Shown: positions 52,118 through 61,519 of the stretch, piece after piece | Layout of the letters: each line of letters opens with the position of its first letter | Position numbering within the stretch: position 1 is the first letter of the stretch | Assembly (NCBI RefSeq): GCF_001428105.1 | Contig: NZ_LMSJ01000034.1 | Location: 376,317-440,316 of the forward strand | From: Paenibacillus sp. Soil766 | GTDB taxonomy: Bacteria; Bacillota; Bacilli; Paenibacillales; NBRC-103111 | Length of the DNA stretch: 64,000 nt | Direction of reading: 5' to 3' | The notes under the pieces: model-generated | Database searches by the model: none | What the model was told of the DNA's origin: nothing | Seen by the model: the letters and a program-made list of their open reading frames with translations, nothing else | Program-made: the position numbers and the translations under genes

Positions 52118-53134
52118 ATGAAACAGATTGGCATTGCACTTATTGGTTGCGGGGCGATTTCTGGCGTACATTTGAAAGCCATTTCACAAATTCCGACAGC
52201 GAAACTAGTGGCCGTAGTTGACACGAACGCCGAATTAGCTGCTCAAACAGCTGAAACTTACTCCTGCGCGTATTACACCGATTATCTCGAGATGTTGCAA
52301 AATCCTGATATTGACGTCGTTCATATATGTACGGCTCATTACCAGCACGCGCCAATGGCGGTTGATGCGCTTCATGCTGGTAAGCATGTTCTAACAGAGA
52401 AGCCGATGGCTGAAACGAAAGAAGCTGCACTAACGATGTTACATGCAGCAGAAGCGAATCCGAATGTACAGCTTGGTGTTATTTTTCAAAATCGATATAA
52501 CCCTGCCTCCCAGATCATGAAGAAAACGGCCCTATCAGGTGAATTAGGGAAGTTGCTTTGCCTTAAAGGCATTGTCACATGGAGCAGAGATGCCTCCTAT
52601 TATCAAACAGAATGGAAAGGGAAATGGGCCACAGAAGGCGGTGGCGTCCTGATTAATCAATCCATTCATACGTTAGATTTACTGCAATGGATAGGCGGCG
52701 AAGTAACTAGTATTAAAGGAACAATGTCGACAGATTCACTTGAGGGTATTATTGAAGTAGAGGATACTGTTCATGCACACCTCACGTATCGAAGTGGAGC
52801 AACAGCTGTCTTTTATGCAACGAACTCTTATGGGGTGAATTCCCCTGTTGAGATTGAGCTTGTGTTTGAAAAAGGAAAACTCGTACTCTCTGGCGATACG
52901 TTGTATCGCGTGATTGATGGTGAGCAAACGATGATAACTTCACCGGAAACGACGAATCTAGGGGCCAAATCGTACTGGGGAATCAGTCATGGTACCCAAA
53001 TCGCTGACTTCTATGATCATATATTATCGGAACGCAGTTATAGTTTGAATGGGCCTGAGGGCTTTAAAGCTTTTAATCTCGTTATGGATGTGTATGAATC
53101 TGCTAGATCAGGTAAACGAATTAGCTATCTGTAA
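52118..53134 (+). CDS. Gfo/Idh/MocA-family oxidoreductase
   Basis: 338 residues from ATG 52118, after AAAAGGAG. N-terminal Rossmann fold (IGIALIGCGAISGVHLKAI, VVDTN), then the family mark HVLTEKPMAET with the conserved Lys and Pro. The C-terminal beta domain has GVLINQSIHTLDLLQWIGG containing the catalytic His. NAD(P)-dependent oxidation of a sugar or inositol is usual for the family; the substrate cannot be read from the locus. Confidence 0.9.
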   Translation: MKQIGIALIGCGAISGVHLKAISQIPTAKLVAVVDTNAELAAQTAETYSCAYYTDYLEMLQNPDIDVVHICTAHYQHAPMAVDALHAGKHVLTEKPMAETKEAALTMLHAAEANPNVQLGVIFQNRYNPASQIMKKTALSGELGKLLCLKGIVTWSRDASYYQTEWKGKWATEGGGVLINQSIHTLDLLQWIGGEVTSIKGTMSTDSLEGIIEVEDTVHAHLTYRSGATAVFYATNSYGVNSPVEIELVFEKGKLVLSGDTLYRVIDGEQTMITSPETTNLGAKSYWGISHGTQIADFYDHILSERSYSLNGPEGFKAFNLVMDVYESARSGKRISYL

Positions 53135-53150
53135 CTAGGAAGAAATGGTT

Positions 53151-53369
53151 CTAGGTTTCAGCTCGAAACACAGTCCCATCGTCGCGGAAATAAAAGGCAA
53201 TCTCATCGGAAATCGTACTCATTCTAATGGTTTTCCGTGTGAATTCTTCAATGATTCCACGATCGACTTCACAGTAAACACCATGCTCATCTGTTTGCCA
53301 CACGGATACCGTTGTTTGAGATAGCGCGGCTGTAAATAGATCTCCATCGGAAGTCAACGTCATCATCAT
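53151..53369 (-). CDS. Small protein of unknown function
   Basis: 72 residues from the ATG at 53367-53369, 9 nt after GGAGAGG on the minus strand. Compact, acidic and strand-rich (LFTAALSQTTVSVWQTDEHGVY, EIAFYFRDDGTVFRAE). No signal or membrane segment. It converges with the oxidoreductase gene 16 bp away. Family not recognised. Confidence 0.5.
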   Translation of the reverse strand: MMMTLTSDGDLFTAALSQTTVSVWQTDEHGVYCEVDRGIIEEFTRKTIRMSTISDEIAFYFRDDGTVFRAET

Positions 53370-53521
53370 GAGTATCGCCCTCTCCTTCGGTCGCCGCCGC
53401 ATGGCGGCTGGCGGAATTGTCTGTACTTTTCCTAATCGTTCAGTTGTTACTTGAGTATATTCGCAGTTATCTACGAAATGCGAATGTAGCGAGATATGTT
53501 CTTATTCTACTATGTAATTCT

Positions 53522-53550
53522 AGTCGTTACCTTTTGGTAACGGCTTTTTG
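53522..53550 (+). terminator. Terminator before the germination operon
   Basis: AGTCGTTACC pairs with GGTAACGGCT around TTTT, followed by a T run. It isolates the ger operon from upstream transcription. The rest of 53370-53650 contains no gene I can support. Confidence 0.85.
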
Positions 53551-53650
53551 CTGTTTCGAACAAGAATTGGCCGAATCATTCAACACGGTTTATCTCCTAA
53601 TTCAAATGGTCATAATGGGGAAGGGATGAGAATAAGGAGGGACTCACATC

Positions 53651-55153
53651 ATGCCTGATGATGCAATGATTCCTATTGATCCGAATGTTGAAATAAACCT
53701 CGAACGAATCATGATGGATTTAGGTGGAAGCGACGATGTCGTCATTCGAGAGATACAGGATGATGGCACACTAATCTTAGCCGCCGCTGTTGTGTATATC
53801 GATGGACTTTCCGATACGGTTGCCATTAATACATATATTTTTGATGTGTTGAAAATGATGTTAAGGGATGTCCCCTATGAACCACATGGTGACAGGATGA
53901 ATACAGAAACTCTTGCCAAAGAACTGTTGACGGGATTAGGCTGCATTCAAACTGTTGCAGATATGGCAAGTCTGTATGAAAATTTACTCTCAGGTGAGGC
54001 TATTATTTTATTTAATCAGCAGTATCACGCCTACCGCGCAGACATTCGTCAATGGAAGGGGCGTGATGTGACTGAATCCACCAACCAGACTTCCGTACGT
54101 GGTCCAAGGGAAAGTTTTACAGAGACTCTTCGTACCAACACCGCGTTAATTAGACGTAAAATAAAAGATCCAAGAATGTGGCTGGAGACGATTTCCGTCG
54201 GTCGAATAACGAAAACTGACGTAACGATTATGTACATGAATGGGATCGCCAAGCCATCCGTAATCGAACTCGTAAGGTCTAGATTAAGAGCAATTGATAT
54301 CGATAGCATTCTGGACAGCGGTTATATCGAAGAATTAATCGAGGATAATAAATTTTCACTTTTTCCAACTATTTATAATACGGAACTCCCAGACACCACG
54401 GCCGCCCAATTATTAGAGGGTAAAGTGGCGATTCTCGTAGATGGTACACCGAATATTTTACTAGTACCAACACAACTCGTTACTTTTTTTCAATCTGCGG
54501 AGGACTATTATCAACGAGCCTACTATGCAACCCTTCTTCGTCTACTGCGATTTAGCACAGTATTCATTTCCTTGCTGTTGCCTTCCGTTTATATCGCAAT
54601 AACGACTTTTCATCGTGATATGCTGCCAGCTTCACTGTTAATCGGACTAGCTGCTCAACGTGAAGGTGTGCCGTTGCCCGCTTTCGTTGAAGCGCTTGTC
54701 ATGGAAGTGACCTTCGAAATTTTGCGAGAAGCGGGTCTTCGCATGCCTCGAGCAATTGGACAAGCCGTATCTGTCGTTGGCACACTTGTCATCGGGCAAG
54801 CTGCGGTAGAAGCGGGAATTGTCTCGGCAGCTATGGTTATTGTTGTTTCAGTAACGGCGATTTCAACCTTTACGTTGCCAGCGTATAGTATGTCTATTCC
54901 AGTGCGCCTACTTCGGTTTGTATTCATGGGGGCGGCGGCAAGTTTTGGGTTGTTCGGTATTGCCATGGGGATGTTTGTGTTATTGCTTCATTTGTGTGCT
55001 CTTCGTTCTTTCGGAGAGCCTTTTATGTCTCCATTTTCACCATACCGCAAAACAGATTTAGAGGATACGCTGGTTCGTTTACCGAGATGGCTTATGTTTA
55101 AACGTCCTGAGACATCACTCGATGAAGGCAGTGATAGAATACGTAAGCGGTAG
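53651..55153 (+). CDS. Spore germination receptor A subunit (GerA family)
   Basis: 500 residues. An N-terminal soluble region (about 1-285) carries RTNTALIRRKIKDPRMWLETISVGRITKTDVTIMYMNGIA in parts and DGTPNILLVPT. It is followed by five or so membrane helices with the conserved RLLRFSTVFISLLLPSVYIAITTFH, REGVPLPAFVEALVMEVTFEILREAGLRMPRAIGQAVSVVG in parts, and the end FGEPFMSPFSPYR. AAGGAGG precedes the ATG. It sits in the spore inner membrane and, with the B and C subunits encoded downstream, binds a germinant. Germinant specificity is unknown. Confidence 0.95.
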   Translation: MPDDAMIPIDPNVEINLERIMMDLGGSDDVVIREIQDDGTLILAAAVVYIDGLSDTVAINTYIFDVLKMMLRDVPYEPHGDRMNTETLAKELLTGLGCIQTVADMASLYENLLSGEAIILFNQQYHAYRADIRQWKGRDVTESTNQTSVRGPRESFTETLRTNTALIRRKIKDPRMWLETISVGRITKTDVTIMYMNGIAKPSVIELVRSRLRAIDIDSILDSGYIEELIEDNKFSLFPTIYNTELPDTTAAQLLEGKVAILVDGTPNILLVPTQLVTFFQSAEDYYQRAYYATLLRLLRFSTVFISLLLPSVYIAITTFHRDMLPASLLIGLAAQREGVPLPAFVEALVMEVTFEILREAGLRMPRAIGQAVSVVGTLVIGQAAVEAGIVSAAMVIVVSVTAISTFTLPAYSMSIPVRLLRFVFMGAAASFGLFGIAMGMFVLLLHLCALRSFGEPFMSPFSPYRKTDLEDTLVRLPRWLMFKRPETSLDEGSDRIRKR

Positions 55154-55170
55154 CAAGGAGGCGCATTTGG

Positions 55171-56352
55171 TTGACATATAAATTAACAGTTATGATTCTT
55201 TGCTTACTTATACTGACTGGCTGTTGGAGCAGACGTGAATTAAATGAGCTGCTTATTGTCCTTGGCGTAGGTGTGGATTGGAAGGATGGCGAGTATTTGA
55301 TGTCCTTCCAAGTCGTTAATCCAAGTGAAATATCCGCCCAGCGAAGAGGCGGGGATCGCCCACCTAGCACCATTTATCAGGGGAGAGGGAAAACTTTATT
55401 CGAGGCAGCGAGATCATTAACAGCGGAAGCACCGCGGAAAGTCTACATGGGACATTTGCAATTGTATGTCATTGGAGAGGAATTGGCGAAGCGAGGGATT
55501 AAAGATTTTCTCGATAATTCTTTCCGTGATAATGAAATGCGAATGGATTTTAATATCGTTGTCGCAAGAGGCATGTTGGCGGAAAATATTTTGAAATTAT
55601 ATACACCAGTTGAGAAATTACCAAGTTATAGCATGCAGCAATCCTTACAAACTTCACAAAAGTCATGGGCTCCTACTGTCGCTATGACATTGGATGAAAC
55701 ATTGAATAAGCTGTCTGGCAAAGGTTTCGAACTAGCGTTAACAGGTATCAAATTAATCGGGGACACTAGCATTGGCGACTCGAAAAAGAACGTAGAATAT
55801 TTTCAGCCGCCTAGTCGATTCCGCTATACGGGTATCGCAGCTTTCAAAGAAGATAAATTAATTGGCTGGCTAGATGAGCAGGAAAGTAAAGGTTATACCG
55901 ACATAACAAACAATTTGGATAGTACATCTATTGAAATTGCCTGCGGTGAGCAGAAATATATGGGGATTGAAGTTACATCCTCGGAAGCTAAATTGAAAGC
56001 AAGTGTACAGAATGGGAAACCTGTGATGAATGTGTCCATACGAACGGAAGCGAATATCGTGAGCAGACAATGCAGAGATATCGATTTGAAGGATCCTCAA
56101 GCGATCAAACGTCTGGAAGGAGAATCCAAACAAATCATACAATCACATGTGGAAGCGGTCGTTTCACGGGCTATGAAAATGAAATCGGATATAATCGGTT
56201 TTGGTAGTCAGCTCGGAAAGGATCAGCCTGCGTATTGGAAAGAAGTTAAAGATACTTGGAATGATGATATGTTTCTTCAAACAAAAGTTAATTACAAGAT
56301 TGAATTGTTTATTAGAAAAACGGGTACAATTGGAAATTCAACTATGCAATAA
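55171..56352 (+). CDS. Spore germination receptor C subunit lipoprotein (Ger(x)C family)
   Basis: 393 residues from TTG 55171 behind AAGGAGG. Signal ending LTGC (Cys18), followed by the family opening WSRRELNELLIVLGVGVDW and later YMGHLQLYVIGEELAKRGI, LDNSFRDNEMRMDFNIVVARG and the C-terminal domain with EAVVSRAMKMKSDIIGFGSQLGK. The lipid anchor attaches it to the outer leaflet of the spore inner membrane. It lies between the A and B genes instead of after B as in gerAA-AB-AC of B. subtilis. Confidence 0.94.
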   Translation: MTYKLTVMILCLLILTGCWSRRELNELLIVLGVGVDWKDGEYLMSFQVVNPSEISAQRRGGDRPPSTIYQGRGKTLFEAARSLTAEAPRKVYMGHLQLYVIGEELAKRGIKDFLDNSFRDNEMRMDFNIVVARGMLAENILKLYTPVEKLPSYSMQQSLQTSQKSWAPTVAMTLDETLNKLSGKGFELALTGIKLIGDTSIGDSKKNVEYFQPPSRFRYTGIAAFKEDKLIGWLDEQESKGYTDITNNLDSTSIEIACGEQKYMGIEVTSSEAKLKASVQNGKPVMNVSIRTEANIVSRQCRDIDLKDPQAIKRLEGESKQIIQSHVEAVVSRAMKMKSDIIGFGSQLGKDQPAYWKEVKDTWNDDMFLQTKVNYKIELFIRKTGTIGNSTMQ

Positions 56353-56373
56353 GCAATGAGAGGTTGTTCATGG

Positions 56374-56583
56374 ATGGCGTCTGTACTTACTGTTCTTGCA
56401 TTAACTGCTGGTACGTTCTGGTTAGAAGCACCAAAACTCTTGCGTCACAATCATATACGTGAATTTATCATTTTCACTATGCTCCTGCTGATAGCAAGCG
56501 CTTCGTATGTCTTGCTAACATTAGAAGTTGTTTTACCGAATCCATTCATAATTGTTAAATGGATGGTCGGTTGGATTGTTTAA
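56374..56583 (+). CDS. Germination receptor D subunit (two-helix small protein)
   Basis: 69 residues from ATG 56374, which is 10 nt after GAGAGG; the earlier ATG 56356 has no ribosome site. Two membrane helices (SVLTVLALTAGTFWLEAP and EFIIFTMLLLIASASYVLLTLEVVL) are connected by a short basic loop. Size, topology and operon position match the D subunits known in Bacillus germinant receptors (GerKD, GerUD type), which modulate receptor function. It is not related to the lipoprotein GerD. Confidence 0.8.
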   Translation: MASVLTVLALTAGTFWLEAPKLLRHNHIREFIIFTMLLLIASASYVLLTLEVVLPNPFIIVKWMVGWIV

Positions 56584-56615
56584 ATTAAGCTGGATGCAGA
56601 GACAAGGAGGTCCAA

Positions 56616-57761
56616 ATGAACACATTTGACAATGCTACCATTTCTGTACGCCAGTTTACGATCTTGATCATTCTTGGGGTTATTGGAGATTCAATTCTCA
56701 TTATGCCTACCATCCTTGCGACATCTGCAAAACAAGATGCATGGTTGTCTGTATTGTTAGCCATCTTCCTTGGATTCGTAGTAGGAGGTATATTTGCTGG
56801 AATTGCGAACAAGCTTCGCAGGCGGAGACTTTTTAATCAAATTAGACTAAATTTAGGCGTTTGGATTGGAAGTTTGATTATCCTACTATTTCTGTTCGAT
56901 TTCTATATGTGTTCGCTAACTTTGCTAAGTGAGATGAGTCAGTTTATGACAACGCAATTGATGCCAGAAACACCAATTAATGCGATCATTGCTGTATTCA
57001 TTTTGGTCATTATTATCGCTTATAAGTATGGTGTTGAAGCATTTGCTCGAATGGGAGAGCTACTATTTCCTGTGTTTATGCTGTTATTCCTCATTCTCTT
57101 CGTTTTACTACTGCCCCAAGTGGAATATGCAAACTTGCGACCCATCGCATCAGAAGGAATTGGGAAAATTTGGAACGGGGCTTTATTGGCTTTTGCAACT
57201 GCATTTTCAGAAATGGTTATACTTCTCATGCTAGTATCCAATGTTACCGGTACTACATCTCTGACCAAACCCATTCTAACAGGTTATGCGATCGGAGGTG
57301 CTATTTTATTCATCATTGTCATTCTATGTGTGCTAGTGTTAGGTCCCAATTTAATGGAATCGAAATATTATCCGACTTTCGTACTCGCACAGAAGATAAC
57401 GATAGGACATTTTTTGGAACGGTTAGAGGCGGTTATGGCTTTTCTATGGTTCATATCAGTGTTTTATAAAACACTGCTCCTCTTTTTCTCGTTAACCTCA
57501 GGCATTGCAGAACTGTTTCAATTGAAGGAGAGCCATATGCTGACAATACCAATTGGCATGCTGCTACTCGTGGGAACCGTTGCAGGTACGCCTAATATTA
57601 TACAATATAATGCGATCCTAGAGTCCTCCTATTTTTGGTTCGACTTTGTTTTTAGTATTTCGATTCCCTTCATGTTGCTGATCTTATTTTATTTTCAAGA
57701 TCTTCGTGATAAACGAAAGAAGGGAAAACAGAACGATCCATCGTTACTGCCGGAATCATGA
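56616..57761 (+). CDS. Spore germination receptor B subunit (endospore germination permease)
   Basis: 381 residues, ten helices, of the APC-superfamily GerB type: FDNATISVRQFTILIILGVIGDSILIMPTILA at the start, then SEMSQFMTTQLMPETPI and FPVFMLLFLILFVLLLPQ. AAGGAGG lies 8 nt before the ATG. In related receptors the B subunit holds the amino-acid binding pocket and so sets germinant specificity. Last gene of the four-gene operon; the decayed purine permease gene follows 35 bp later. Confidence 0.94.
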   Translation: MNTFDNATISVRQFTILIILGVIGDSILIMPTILATSAKQDAWLSVLLAIFLGFVVGGIFAGIANKLRRRRLFNQIRLNLGVWIGSLIILLFLFDFYMCSLTLLSEMSQFMTTQLMPETPINAIIAVFILVIIIAYKYGVEAFARMGELLFPVFMLLFLILFVLLLPQVEYANLRPIASEGIGKIWNGALLAFATAFSEMVILLMLVSNVTGTTSLTKPILTGYAIGGAILFIIVILCVLVLGPNLMESKYYPTFVLAQKITIGHFLERLEAVMAFLWFISVFYKTLLLFFSLTSGIAELFQLKESHMLTIPIGMLLLVGTVAGTPNIIQYNAILESSYFWFDFVFSISIPFMLLILFYFQDLRDKRKKGKQNDPSLLPES

Positions 57762-57796
57762 CACTAATTTATTAAAAGCAACTCAGGAGGACGACC

Positions 57797-59094
57797 ATGG
57801 ATCAACTTTTCAAATTAAAGGAGCGCGGGACTTCCGTAGTAACGGAAATATTGGCTGGTGTGACGACATTCCTCACAATGGTTTATATCGTGATCGTAAA
57901 TCCAGGCATATTAAGCACAACGGGGATGGAATTCCATGGTGTATTCATGGCAACTGTGCTAGCGAGTATAGTAGCAACACTAATCATGGGTCTCTTTGCC
58001 AATTATCCGATTGTGATTGCACCAGGAATGGGATTGAACGCCTATTTCGCTTTTACTGTTGTGGGAGGGAATGGGGTTCCATGGCAAGTAGCATTAGGAG
58101 CTGTATTTATCGCAGGACTGTTGTTCATTGTGCTGTCGCTCACATCTTTTCGTTATGTATTGCTCGACGCGATTCCCGCTAGCCTTAAACATGCCATTAC
58201 CGCAGGAATTGGACTCTTTATCACCTTCATTGGATTACAAAATGCAAAAATTATCGTAAGCTCACCAGCAACCTTAGTCACGTTAGGCAATTTGAGAGAG
58301 CCCATGACGGCACTTACACTGATCGGACTCATCATTTCACTTGTATTATTAGCCTATCAGGTGCGGGGATATTTATTCTTTGGCATGCTAATCACAGCCG
58401 TTCTTGCATGGATATATGGTCTATTGGCTTTACCAGATACCTTCTTGGCGGCTCCAACAGGTTTGGCGGCGACGGCTTTTTAACTTGATATCAAGGGTGT
58501 ATTTACAAGTGGTCTATATGCAGTAATTTTCACATTCGTATTGATCACTTTATTCGATACGACTGGTACTATGCTCGGTGTAGCTGAGCAAGCGGGCCTA
58601 CTCAAAGCGAATAAATTTCCTCGTTCCAGGGGTGCTCTTTTGGCCGATGCGGTTGGTACAACAACGGGGGCTTTATTGGGTACAAGTCCAACCTCAGCAT
58701 ATATCGAATCTAGTTCAGGTGTTGCAGTTGGTGGAAGAACAGGACTTACTGCCGTTATCGTTTGTCTCCTATTGGCGTTGACTTTATTGTTCTCGCCCAT
58801 TAATGCAGTTCTCGCAAGTATACCGGCAATTACGGCTCCTACATTAATCAATGTTGGTTTTCTCATGATGAACTGTTGCGAAAAATTGAGTGGCAGGACC
58901 TGGAAGAGGCGTTTCCGGCATTTCTGATTGTTGTTCTGATGCCACTGACCTACAGTATTGCGACGGGTATTGGCATAGGATTCATTGTATATCCAATTCT
59001 CAAAGTTGTTCGGGGCAAAAGAAAGGATGTACATCCTATATTCTATCTATTTGCGGTTTTGTTCTTTGTTCAAATTGTATTTTTCACCCACTAA
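57797..59094 (+). pseudogene. Guanine/hypoxanthine permease (AzgA/PbuG type) gene with stop and frameshift
   Basis: Three open pieces make one NCS2/AzgA permease of normal length, about 430 residues. Piece 1 runs from ATG 57797 (EILAGVTTFLTMVYIVIVNP, APGMGLNAYFAFTVV) to an in-frame TAA at 58481. Piece 2 continues in the same frame at once (LDIKGVFTSGLYAVIFTF, FDTTGTMLGVAEQAGLL, GTSPTSAYIESSSGVAVGGRTGL) and leaves frame near 58868. Piece 3 continues as RKIEWQDLEEAFPAFLIVVLMPLTYSIATGIGIGFI up to 59094. Two separate lesions make function very unlikely. The intact family imports hypoxanthine and guanine with protons. Confidence 0.92.
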
Positions 59095-59113
59095 CCATAT
59101 GATAATATGTGGA

Positions 59114-59142
59114 AAGCAGGCGCCGCGGTGTCTGCTTTTTTG
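59114..59142 (+). terminator. Terminator after the purine permease pseudogene
   Basis: AAGCAGGC pairs with GTCTGCTT-type sequence (AAGCAG / CTGCTT with inner G-C pairs), followed by TTTTT. Confidence 0.75.
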
Positions 59143-59192
59143 TGTTCCTAGCATCTCTCAATTGGGCAAGAATGATCCGCTTTCATACCATG

Positions 59193-59218
59193 ACTTTGTG
59201 GACAAGGAACATAAACTA
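59193..59218 (+). promoter_or_regulatory. Candidate sigma-K promoter of the CotS-like gene
   Basis: CATAAACTA (59210-59218) fits the sigma-K -10 pattern CATAnnnTA exactly, with AC at 59193-59194 as the minimal -35, 15 bp upstream. This late mother-cell promoter type is what a coat protein gene should have. Motif match only. Confidence 0.45.
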
Positions 59219-59250
59219 TCTAGAACTACTATAGTGAGAGAGTGGTGCAG

Positions 59251-60237
59251 ATGGGAAAAGGACTTCTCGCAGAGGTTGCGGTCAAATATGATTTGTCGAT
59301 CCAACAAGTTGAACTCATTCGTAACACCTCACGTTCCTATGTCATGAAAATCACTGCACGCCAAGGCAATTATATTTTGAAAAGGATGCAAATGGATGAG
59401 TGCCGATTGCAGTTTATGGTGGATTCCGAAGACTTTCTTAGGTGCCGAGGAATCAACATTCCAACGATTTACCAGACAAATGAGCACAAGAATTACATGA
59501 AATACAAAGGTTGTTTCTATGTCCTTCAGCAATATATTTGCGCTGTGTCTTATCCACTGATTAACTTAGACAACGTAATTCGGTTAGCTGATTTACTGGG
59601 CAGAATGCATGTGATATCCAAAGCGTTTCAAGTTTCACATGGTCAAATTCGATGTGGGGCAGCTAAGTGGGAGCAAGAGTATGAAGAAACACTTTATTTT
59701 ATGGGAATCTGGAGAGATAAGCAATCATGCGCTGAAGAACCGTGGAGCAATGCTGTGCTAAGCTATATTGATTTTTATATGAGAACAGGTGAATTTGTAA
59801 AAGAAAACGTTAAGCAACAGGCGTGTTGCATGGACTGGAGGGAAGTGCACACTCATCTCGTGCTAAGTCATCATGATTTTCATTCTCAGAATATATTACT
59901 GGATGAAGTAGGAGAGATTTATTTCATTGATTGGGAATTTGTTCGAATTGATTTGCCTTCCAGGGATCTGAATCGATTGCTATACGCCATGATAAAGAAG
60001 TCGAGAGCTTGGAATCATCGTGCTTTTCTAAAGGTGATGCGTGCTTATCTGAGAATGAACAAGTTATCTAAGCAAGAAATGAAACTGCTCTATCTTGATT
60101 TAGCATTTCCTCATAATCTGTGCCGCAATTTGATATGGGGCAATTTCAGCTGTATGACGGTGAACCAAATCAATGATCTCTTGCAAAAAGAAATGGAAAA
60201 GACCCAATATATGCTTGAGTCGTATCTGAAACTATAA
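59251..60237 (+). CDS. CotS-family spore coat kinase-like protein
   Basis: 328 residues from ATG 59251; two GTG codons just upstream are alternatives. Aminoglycoside-phosphotransferase/CotS fold: YILKRMQMDE (Lys of the ATP site), HLVLSHHDFHSQNILLDE (catalytic loop with Asp) and IYFIDWEFVRIDLPSRDLNRLL (metal-binding DWE at the DFG position). CotS and YtaA/YsxE relatives are spore coat proteins. The candidate sigma-K promoter agrees. Substrate unknown. Confidence 0.85.
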   Translation: MGKGLLAEVAVKYDLSIQQVELIRNTSRSYVMKITARQGNYILKRMQMDECRLQFMVDSEDFLRCRGINIPTIYQTNEHKNYMKYKGCFYVLQQYICAVSYPLINLDNVIRLADLLGRMHVISKAFQVSHGQIRCGAAKWEQEYEETLYFMGIWRDKQSCAEEPWSNAVLSYIDFYMRTGEFVKENVKQQACCMDWREVHTHLVLSHHDFHSQNILLDEVGEIYFIDWEFVRIDLPSRDLNRLLYAMIKKSRAWNHRAFLKVMRAYLRMNKLSKQEMKLLYLDLAFPHNLCRNLIWGNFSCMTVNQINDLLQKEMEKTQYMLESYLKL

Positions 60238-60267
60238 CTGCCAACAAAACTTTGAGAAAGTGGACAT

Positions 60268-60309
60268 AACAAAAGATGCCCCACAAACCATATAGGCTGT
60301 GAGACATCT
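60268..60309 (-). terminator. Terminator of the NDH-2 operon
   Basis: On the minus strand AGATGTCTCACA pairs with TGTGGGGCATCT and is followed by TTTTG. It lies just after the stop of the NADH dehydrogenase gene. Confidence 0.75.
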
Positions 60310-60316
60310 GAGTTAT

Positions 60317-61498
60317 TTAATAGGCTAAAGCGAAGAGGCCATGAATATGCGAAAGGTAACGAACATTGCTTGCTTCTTTCATCAATGTAGCAGGTAAGCC
60401 CTTCAATTGTGTGTTCTTACCACCGATTGTTCCTACGCCATCTTTACGTCCTAGGCTGCCAAGTGTTCCAGAGAACACAGGAACGAATTTCTCCATAACG
60501 CCGCCTTTAAGTTGAACGGACAAATTGTAACCAACCGTTTCACCCATTTGCCAAGCTAGCTGTGCAGTAGGGGGGTATGGTCTTTCGCTGCCTTCAGGGA
60601 AAACAACCGCGCAATCACCTGCCAAGAAGATATCAGCGTGCGATGTGGATTGCAGTGTCGAGGTTACTGTCGCACGGCCGCGATCTTCTGCGATCCCGCA
60701 ACTGCCGACTACTTGGTTACCTTTAACGCCGCCAGTCCAAATAATCGTACTTGCTTCGATCGTTTGTCCGCTTTTCAACGAAACCGAATTATTCGTAGCT
60801 TCTGTGATCGCAACACCTGTCAGGAACGTAACTCCTCGCTTCTCAAGGCTCGACACAGCACGCTCAATGAGAACTGGTGGGAATACAGGAAGAATGGATA
60901 GACCTGCTTCCACACAGTAAATGGAGATGTCATTGAAATCAATTCCTTTGGCGCGGCACACTTCAGGAAGCTTATCTGCGAATTCACCTACAAGCTCTAC
61001 ACCTGTTAAACCACCACCACCGACCACGATCGTTGCATCCGCTTTATGGCCAGAAGCTTTATAAGCGTCCAAGCGAGCTTCAACATGAGCACGGATCCGG
61101 TTTGCGTCAGAAGCTGATTTCAGTATTAAACTGTTTGCTTCCAGCCCAGGAATGCCGAAGTAGTTTGTTTCACTGCCTAGTGCAACAACTAGCGCATCAT
61201 ATTTATGAACGGCACCGCTGCTAGTTAGAACTTGCTTTTCATTTGGTTTAATTTCTTGGATCGTGTCAACAACGATATTGACATTTTTGTCACCAAGCAG
61301 TTTTTGAAGAGGGAGTGCAACGGCTTGCTCTTTAATCGTGCCGCCAGCTAATCTATGTAGCTCGGTAATAATTTGGTGTGTTGAGAATTTATTGATAATT
61401 GTAATGTTAGCTTCTGAAGAAGATAAATGTTTACGTGCGGTTAACGCAGTCAAGAGACCGCCATATCCGCCGCCAAGAATTAGTATTTGTTTAGCCAT
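60317..61498 (-). CDS. Type II NADH dehydrogenase (NDH-2)
   Basis: 393 residues from the ATG at 61496-61498 behind AAGGGATG. FAD site ILILGGGYGGLLTA, NADH site TIVVGGGGLTGVELVGE, VALGSETNYFGIPG and ADIFLAGDCAVVF near the end of the FAD domain. The C-terminus with YLSHIHGLFALAY is membrane-associating. It passes electrons from NADH to menaquinone without pumping protons. The DUF1641 gene lies 21 bp upstream in the same operon. Ndh, YumB and YutJ paralogs cannot be distinguished. Confidence 0.92.
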   Translation of the reverse strand: MAKQILILGGGYGGLLTALTARKHLSSSEANITIINKFSTHQIITELHRLAGGTIKEQAVALPLQKLLGDKNVNIVVDTIQEIKPNEKQVLTSSGAVHKYDALVVALGSETNYFGIPGLEANSLILKSASDANRIRAHVEARLDAYKASGHKADATIVVGGGGLTGVELVGEFADKLPEVCRAKGIDFNDISIYCVEAGLSILPVFPPVLIERAVSSLEKRGVTFLTGVAITEATNNSVSLKSGQTIEASTIIWTGGVKGNQVVGSCGIAEDRGRATVTSTLQSTSHADIFLAGDCAVVFPEGSERPYPPTAQLAWQMGETVGYNLSVQLKGGVMEKFVPVFSGTLGSLGRKDGVGTIGGKNTQLKGLPATLMKEASNVRYLSHIHGLFALAY

Positions 61499-61519
61499 CG
61501 TTATCATCCCTTGTCCGGA

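Noticed and set aside
58480..59034. 184-residue leftward ORF
   Set aside because: It is antisense to conserved permease sequence and is a shadow of the pseudogene.
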